Part shown: one piece after another, positions 59,341-64,000 of the stretch
Layout of the letters: each line of letters opens with the position of its first letter
Numbering within the stretch: the first letter of the stretch is position 1
NCBI RefSeq assembly: GCF_003952265.1
Contig: NZ_CP034438.1
Location: forward strand, 310,001 to 374,000
Origin: Flaviflexus salsibiostraticola
Lineage (GTDB): Bacteria > Actinomycetota > Actinomycetes > Actinomycetales > Actinomycetaceae
Reading direction: 5' to 3'
Length of the DNA: 64,000 bases
The notes under the pieces: model-generated
Seen by the model: only the letters and a program-made list of their open reading frames with translations
Database searches by the model: none
What the model was told of the DNA's origin: nothing
Program-made: the position numbers and the translations under genes

Positions 59341-60294
59341 CTATCCCTGACGCGCCGCCGCCGACTCCGACGCGACGTGCCGGCCCCTGTGCTCGATGCT
59401 GCGGGGATGGAGGGCGCTCGTCGCGTACGCGACGGACGCGACCAGCAGTGCTGATCCGAGCATGTGCGCGAGCACGAGCGGCTCGGGCAGATTGGTCGCG
59501 TGCTGGACGTAGCCGATGATGCCGTTGAGGAGCGTGACGCCGAGGACGGCCGACCAGGCCCTGATCGCGACCTCGAGATCGTGGGACGGCGCCTCCCTGC
59601 GACGCCGGATGAGGAGGACGAGGCCGGTGACCGCGACGGCGGTGAACAGCCAGGCGGAGAGGGCGTGGACGCGGCTGATCATGACGGTGTCCATGCCCCA
59701 CCGGTAGGGCTCGGTCGCATCGCCCGAGTGCGGGCCAGCACCCGTCACGACCGTGCCGAGGATGACGAGCAGCGCGGCCGACAGCGAGACCGCATAGGTG
59801 AGTGTCTTCGCCTGCGGCAGGAGGAGCGACGGCTCCGAATCGGGTCGGTGGAGGCGCCAGATGATGTAGGCGGACACGGCGACGAGCGAGAGGGAGATGA
59901 GCATGTGGAGGCCCACGACCGCTGGATGGAGATCGACCCAGACGGTGATGCCGCCGATGATCGCCTGCACGATGATGCCGATGAGGGGCCACCAGGCGAG
60001 TCGCTTCATCTGCGGGCGGGACCTCGTCGGCTGGCGCCGGTAGACCGCGATGATGAGGAGCACGGCGATGATGCCGAGAACCCCCGTCAGGGTCCGGTTG
60101 CCGAACTCGATGTAGGGGTGGATGGAGGATTCCTCGCGGAACTGGGGGGTGAACTGACCCGGCTCGCACAGCGGCCACTGTGAGCAGCCGAGCCCTGAGC
60201 CCGTCAGTCGGACGAGGCCGCCCGTGATGATGATGCCGATCTGCGCGACGAGATTGGCGATGGCGAGGTTGCGGGTCGTTCTATCGACGTGCAT
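59341..60294 (-). CDS. ctaA: Heme A synthase (CtaA/COX15)
   Basis: A 317-aa membrane enzyme that oxidises heme O to heme A for aa3-type cytochrome oxidase. The N-terminal part carries GGLVRLTGSGLGCSQWPLCE with the conserved Cys pair, HPYIEFGNRTLTG, and paired His positions (VVGLHMLISL, VHALSAWLF, FGNR/HATNLPEPLVLAHML). About eight helices. It follows the ABC permease on the same strand by 6 bp. The same neighbourhood (ctaA, ABC pair, sufR, sufB) is seen in mycobacteria. Confidence 0.93.
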   Translation of the reverse strand: MHVDRTTRNLAIANLVAQIGIIITGGLVRLTGSGLGCSQWPLCEPGQFTPQFREESSIHPYIEFGNRTLTGVLGIIAVLLIIAVYRRQPTRSRPQMKRLAWWPLIGIIVQAIIGGITVWVDLHPAVVGLHMLISLSLVAVSAYIIWRLHRPDSEPSLLLPQAKTLTYAVSLSAALLVILGTVVTGAGPHSGDATEPYRWGMDTVMISRVHALSAWLFTAVAVTGLVLLIRRRREAPSHDLEVAIRAWSAVLGVTLLNGIIGYVQHATNLPEPLVLAHMLGSALLVASVAYATSALHPRSIEHRGRHVASESAAARQG

Positions 60295-60300
60295 GGTGTC

Positions 60301-61041
60301 CTACTTCGAGTCCCAACGGAAACGGGAGGCGGCCAGCAGGCCGACGCCCACCGTCCATCCTCCCAGAACGGCGAGGTGGATGGCGACGCTTTCGCCGCCG
60401 GCAAGTGCGCGCAATCCCTCCCCGAGTGCACCCGGGGGAGTGAAGGCGACGATTGTGCCCCACCAGTCGGGGTAGCTGGCGGCAGGCACGATGAGCGCGC
60501 CGAGGCCCGCCATCGCGATCCACAGGAGGTTGGCGAGGGCGAGGACAGCCTCGGGTCGCAGGGTGCCGCCGATCAGGAGGCCGAGTGCAAGGAAAGCGCC
60601 AAGTCCGAGGGCGAGGAGCGCGAGGCCCGGCAGGAGGACGGACGGGTTGAGGCTCAGCCCGAGCGCGAGGGCGACAACCGTGAGGAGGAGGGTCTGGATG
60701 AGGGCGACGACACCGACCGCCCCAAGCTTGCCGAGGAACAGGCCCTTCGGCCCGAGCGGCGTTGTCGCCAGCATGCGCATGACACCCCACCGGCGGTCGA
60801 ACGCGATGGCGATCGCCTGAGAGGTGAAGGCGGTCGATGCCCAGGCGAGCGCGAGGGAGGAGGCATAGGCCGCCCCGACGCTCATCGGATCCCTGCCCGC
60901 GAAGGGCACGTTGACGAGGGCGATGAGGGCGGCGACAGGGATGATGATGTTGAGGAGGGTCTGCTCGCCGTTGCGGAGAATCGTGCCGGTTTCGAATCGG
61001 GCCTGGGCGAGGGCGGTTCTCGCCTGGTCTGCTGTGTTCAC
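60301..61041 (-). CDS. ABC-2 type transporter permease
   Basis: A 246-aa permease with six hydrophobic segments (LLNIIIPVAALIALVNVPFA, VVALIQTLLLTVVALALGLS, LALLALGLGAFLALGLLIGG). The last residues overlap nothing; the start overlaps the ATPase gene by 4 bases. It is the membrane partner of the adjacent ATPase. Its substrate is unknown, although its fixed place beside ctaA and suf genes in actinobacteria suggests heme or redox-linked export. Confidence 0.88.
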   Translation of the reverse strand: MNTADQARTALAQARFETGTILRNGEQTLLNIIIPVAALIALVNVPFAGRDPMSVGAAYASSLALAWASTAFTSQAIAIAFDRRWGVMRMLATTPLGPKGLFLGKLGAVGVVALIQTLLLTVVALALGLSLNPSVLLPGLALLALGLGAFLALGLLIGGTLRPEAVLALANLLWIAMAGLGALIVPAASYPDWWGTIVAFTPPGALGEGLRALAGGESVAIHLAVLGGWTVGVGLLAASRFRWDSK

Positions 61042-61943
61042 TGGGCCTCCACGAGCTCGAAGTACAGATCCTCCAACGACTTGGGGCGAAGCGCGACGCT
61101 GACCGAGTGCAGACCGAGCCGGTCGAGGGCCCCCGCAAGGACGGCGAGCTCAGCCGGTGTCGCATCCTCGCGCGTGCTGACCTCGAGCTGATCCCCCTGG
61201 GCGCGGTAGTCGAAGCCGGGCAGCTCGGCTGCAAGCAGGGCCTGGATCGCGGCGGCGTCCCCGCCCTCGACCCACATGGACCGACCGCCCAGCAGATCGC
61301 GTGCCGGACCATCTGCCAACACCCGCCCGGAGCGCAGGACGATGACCTGATCGGAAAGGGCCTCAGCCTCAGACATGAGGTGCGTGGTGAGGACGACCGT
61401 CGTCCCGCCGCGGGCGAGTCGGCGAATGAGGGCGTGCATGTCCCGGCGGGAGGCCGGGTCAAGTCCTGCCGAGGGTTCGTCGAGGAACACGAGCTCGGGG
61501 TTGCCGATGAGGGCACAGGCCAGTGCGAGCCGCTGGCGCTGGCCACCGGACAGGTGGCGGACTCTCGTCCGGCCGCGTTCGGCGAGTCCGAGGATCTCGA
61601 GGAGCTCATCGACGTCGCGGGGATTCGCGTGAAGTCGGCTCACGTGGCTGAGGACCGCGTGCGCACGCGGGGATTGGGGGAGCCCTCCGTCCTGGAGCAT
61701 GACGCCGACCCGGCGGCGCAGCTCCTCATCGTCCGCCACTCGATCCCGGCCGAGCAGCCGGATCGAACCCTCATCGGGTTTCCGAAGACCTTCACAGCAT
61801 TCGACTGTCGTCGTCTTCCCTGCGCCGTTCGGGCCGAGGATGGCGGCGATGGTGCCCGGTGAGACGGCGAAGGACACGTCGTCGACGACGCGCCGGCCCT
61901 CGTAGGCCATGACGAGGCTGTCGACCTCGAGAGCGTGGAACAT
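61038..61943 (-). CDS. ABC transporter ATP-binding protein (ABC-2 exporter)
   Basis: A 301-aa ATPase: Walker A GPNGAGKTTTVECCEG, signature LSGGQRQRLALA, Walker B LVFLDEPSAGLDP, and switch His in LTTHLMSEAE. The ~80-residue C-terminal extension is like the DrrA/CcmA class of drug and polysaccharide exporters. It is transcribed with the permease and ctaA, divergent from sufR. Confidence 0.92.
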   Translation of the reverse strand: MFHALEVDSLVMAYEGRRVVDDVSFAVSPGTIAAILGPNGAGKTTTVECCEGLRKPDEGSIRLLGRDRVADDEELRRRVGVMLQDGGLPQSPRAHAVLSHVSRLHANPRDVDELLEILGLAERGRTRVRHLSGGQRQRLALACALIGNPELVFLDEPSAGLDPASRRDMHALIRRLARGGTTVVLTTHLMSEAEALSDQVIVLRSGRVLADGPARDLLGGRSMWVEGGDAAAIQALLAAELPGFDYRAQGDQLEVSTREDATPAELAVLAGALDRLGLHSVSVALRPKSLEDLYFELVEAQ

Positions 61944-62081
61944 GCCGACCAGTCTAGGCCAGGACTCAATGTCTCTCGGCAGTCAACTCGACCCGCCGTC
62001 GAGATCGGTGGGAAAAGGGGCGGAATCTCAAGGAATGGAGACGGGAGCCACGGGGCACGCACTTGCATTACGTTAAATAAG

Positions 62082-62095
62082 CAACGAAAATGTTG
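62082..62095. promoter_or_regulatory. Candidate operator upstream of sufR
   Basis: CAAC-GAAAAT-GTTG (62082-62095), within a larger A+T-rich stretch flanked by TTAC (62069) and GTAA (62097). It lies in the only AT-rich part of the sufR-ABC divergent region and 31 bp before the sufR start, a natural place for autorepression. No experimentally defined site of this form is known to me. Confidence 0.45.
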
Positions 62096-62126
62096 TGTAA
62101 AGCATATGGGCAGGAAAGGAGGGGTC

Positions 62127-62843
62127 ATGGCGGACGTGAAGGAACCTGAATCCGGAACGCGCGAAACGATACTCCAGCTCATCATCGAGCGGGGCCCGAT
62201 CACCGCGGCGAACCTGGCTCAGCTCCTCTATCTCACCCCAGCCGCGGTGCGGCGACACATCGGCGTGCTCGAGGAGGACGAGCTCATCGAGGTGCACGAG
62301 ACACTGCCGACGAGCCGTGCGCGGCGCGGCCGGCCCGCGCGCCACTATGTCGCCACCCTCGAGGGCCAGTCCATCCTCAAGAACCAGTACTCAGCGATCG
62401 CGATCGATGCCCTCGACTTCATCCGAGACGAGCTCGGCACGGACATGGTCGAAGCCTTCGCCACCGCGCGAGTCGGCGAGCTCGAGGAGCGGCTCCGGCC
62501 CGAGGTCGACGCCGCCGGCGACGAGCCGACACAGCGCGCACAGGCCCTTGTGAAAAAGCTCTCGGACGAAGGCTATGCGGCCTCCCTCCGAACCGTCGGC
62601 CCGCGCGGCTATGCTCTTCAACTGTGCCAGGGACACTGCCCCGTCCAGCAGGTCGCGAAGAGATTCCCTGAGCTGTGCGAAGCCGAGACCGAGGCGTTCT
62701 CCCGCCTCCTCGGCGTCCACGTGCAGCGACTCGCGACCCTCGCCTCGGGCGACCACGTCTGCACGACCCACATTCCACTGCTGATCCAATCCCGCCCCGC
62801 GGGGACACCATCGCGTGCACACGCAACGGAAGGAAATCAATGA
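62127..62843 (+). CDS. sufR: SufR-type Fe-S-sensing transcriptional repressor
   Basis: A 238-aa winged-helix regulator: [20 protein letters not shown] is the HTH, then [17 protein letters not shown], and a C-terminal domain with CQGHCP, LCEAETE and HVCTTH, the cysteine/acid set used to hold a 2Fe-2S or 4Fe-4S cluster in SufR. The ATG at 62127 has SD AGGAGG at 62117-62122; the frame is open further upstream without family likeness. It overlaps sufB by 4 bases, so repressor and Fe-S assembly machinery form one operon. The cluster-bound form is expected to repress. Confidence 0.92.
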   Translation: MADVKEPESGTRETILQLIIERGPITAANLAQLLYLTPAAVRRHIGVLEEDELIEVHETLPTSRARRGRPARHYVATLEGQSILKNQYSAIAIDALDFIRDELGTDMVEAFATARVGELEERLRPEVDAAGDEPTQRAQALVKKLSDEGYAASLRTVGPRGYALQLCQGHCPVQQVAKRFPELCEAETEAFSRLLGVHVQRLATLASGDHVCTTHIPLLIQSRPAGTPSRAHATEGNQ

Positions 62844-64000
62844 CACAGACACGGCCAGAAGCCGGTGTCGGCGAGCCGATGACTCAGGAAGAGACGATCG
62901 CGTCGATCGGAAACTACAAGTTCGGCTGGCATGACTCTGACGAGGCGGGCGCGAACGCGCGCCGCGGCCTCAACGAGGATGTTGTCCGCAACATCTCGGC
63001 CATGAAGGATGAGCCGGAGTGGATGCTCGAGCGTCGCCTCAAGGCGCTCAAGCTGTTCGATCGCAAGCCGCTGCCGATGTGGGGTGCGGATCTGACCGAC
63101 ATCGACTTCGATCGGATCAAGTACTTCGTGCGCTCGACCGAGAAGCAGGCGACCTCGTGGGAGGACCTGCCCGAGGACATCAAGGAGACGTACGACCGTC
63201 TCGGCATTCCCGAGGCTGAGAAGCAGCGCCTCGTTGCCGGCGTCGCAGCCCAGTACGAGTCCGAGGTCGTCTACCACCAGATCCGTGAGGACCTCGAGGA
63301 GCAGGGCGTCATCTTCCTCGACACCGATACGGCCCTCAAGGAGCACCCGGAGCTGTTCGAAGAGTACTTCGGCACGGTCATCCCCTCGGGCGATAACAAG
63401 TTCGCGGCCCTCAACACGGCCGTCTGGTCGGGCGGCTCCTTCGTCTACGTCCCCCCGGGCGTCCACGTCGAGATCCCGCTCCAGGCCTACTTCCGCATCA
63501 ACACGGAGAACATGGGCCAGTTCGAGCGGACGCTCATCATCGCCGACGAGGGCTCCTACGTCCACTACGTCGAGGGCTGCACGGCCCCGATCTACAAGTC
63601 GGACTCCCTCCACTCGGCCGTCGTCGAGATCATCGTGAAGAAGGACGCCCGTGTCCGCTACACGACGATCCAGAACTGGTCGAACAACGTCTACAACCTC
63701 GTCACCAAGCGCACCGTCGTTGAAGAGGGCGGCGTCATGGAGTGGGTCGATGGCAACATCGGCTCCAAGGTGACGATGAAGTACCCGGCCGTCTACCTCA
63801 TGGGTGAGCACGCCCGCGGTGAGACACTCTCGATCGCGTTCGCCGGCGCCGGTCAGCACCAGGACACCGGCTCGAAGATGGTCCACATGGCACCGCACAC
63901 CTCCTCCTCGATCGTCTCCAAGTCGGTCGCGCGGGGCGGCGGACGCGCCTCCTACCGTGGGCTCGTCCAGGTCATGCCCGAGGCCGACCACTCGAAGTCG
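62840..64000 (+). CDS. sufB: Fe-S cluster assembly protein SufB (partial)
   Basis: 387 codons of SufB, open to the window end. Starts [18 protein letters not shown] and contains the beta-helix sequences [59 protein letters not shown] and [20 protein letters not shown]. SufB with SufC and SufD is the scaffold on which new Fe-S clusters are built. The remaining ~90 residues and the rest of the suf operon lie beyond base 64000. Confidence 0.95.
   Translation, partial: MTQTRPEAGVGEPMTQEETIASIGNYKFGWHDSDEAGANARRGLNEDVVRNISAMKDEPEWMLERRLKALKLFDRKPLPMWGADLTDIDFDRIKYFVRSTEKQATSWEDLPEDIKETYDRLGIPEAEKQRLVAGVAAQYESEVVYHQIREDLEEQGVIFLDTDTALKEHPELFEEYFGTVIPSGDNKFAALNTAVWSGGSFVYVPPGVHVEIPLQAYFRINTENMGQFERTLIIADEGSYVHYVEGCTAPIYKSDSLHSAVVEIIVKKDARVRYTTIQNWSNNVYNLVTKRTVVEEGGVMEWVDGNIGSKVTMKYPAVYLMGEHARGETLSIAFAGAGQHQDTGSKMVHMAPHTSSSIVSKSVARGGGRASYRGLVQVMPEADHSKS

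Overview
The window is chromosomal DNA from a high-GC actinobacterium. The evidence is a mycothiol ligase (mshC), a Pup/PafA/Dop/ARC pupylation locus, an ImuA-ImuB-DnaE2 mutasome under an actinobacterial-type SOS box, a ctaA-ABC-sufR-sufB order like that of mycobacteria, a eukaryotic-type UDP-glucose pyrophosphorylase, and several promoters whose -10 box lies 6-8 bases before the start codon (leaderless mRNAs). A member of Actinomycetaceae or a near relative fits best, but the species cannot be read from the sequence.

Layout. 1-6.1 kb: divergent glycogen/alpha-glucan genes (glgC, cut by the window edge, and glgA/glgM), an ABC ATPase, NfeD and SPFH membrane proteins, a TrmH-type methyltransferase and a small XRE protein. 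6.2-10.6 kb: two tiny coupled ORFs and a 1413-aa LPxTG surface protein with DUF11 repeats. 10.6-17.3 kb: trmL, a PEBP protein, then the SOS-controlled imuA-imuB-dnaE2 cassette. 17.4-21.0 kb: two uncharacterised proteins, UDP-glucose pyrophosphorylase and a GNAT-NTP-pyrophosphohydrolase fusion.

21.2-29.8 kb is a genomic island in the 3' end of tRNA-Leu(GAG). Near-identical 22-bp attachment cores and paired AGTGCTA repeats with the same 12-bp spacing mark its two ends. It carries an IS256/IS1249-like element with a 10-bp target duplication, a tyrosine integrase, a 5'-truncated XRE gene fused head-to-head to a 5'-truncated dsbA, then ccsB and a cadmium/lead cassette (cmtR-cadA-cadD-lspA).

30-39 kb: a TSUP permease behind a tiny leaderless ORF and two large secreted enzymes, a frameshifted phosphoesterase and a subtilase, which share a C-terminal module of five 45-residue repeats, with a lipoprotein between them. 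39-45.4 kb: an M20 peptidase and a five-gene carbon-use operon (class I aldolase, GlpP-type antiterminator, FGGY kinase, 2-hydroxyacid dehydrogenase, SDR) whose leader holds an intrinsic terminator, which suggests antitermination control. 45.7-49 kb: an Asp-rich protein, a DASS transporter and an aldo/keto reductase.

49-59.2 kb: uppP, mshC, a MauE-like membrane protein, a RecB-like nuclease, trmI, then arc/mpa-dop-pup-pafA-FKBP lipoprotein with overlapping or near-overlapping starts. There are no prcB/prcA proteasome genes here, Pup already ends in Gly-Gly-Glu, and ARC lacks the C-terminal Gln-Tyr-Leu proteasome-docking motif, so pupylation probably works without a 20S proteasome. 59.3-64 kb: heme A synthase and an ABC exporter on the minus strand, divergent from sufR-sufB; sufB runs off the end.
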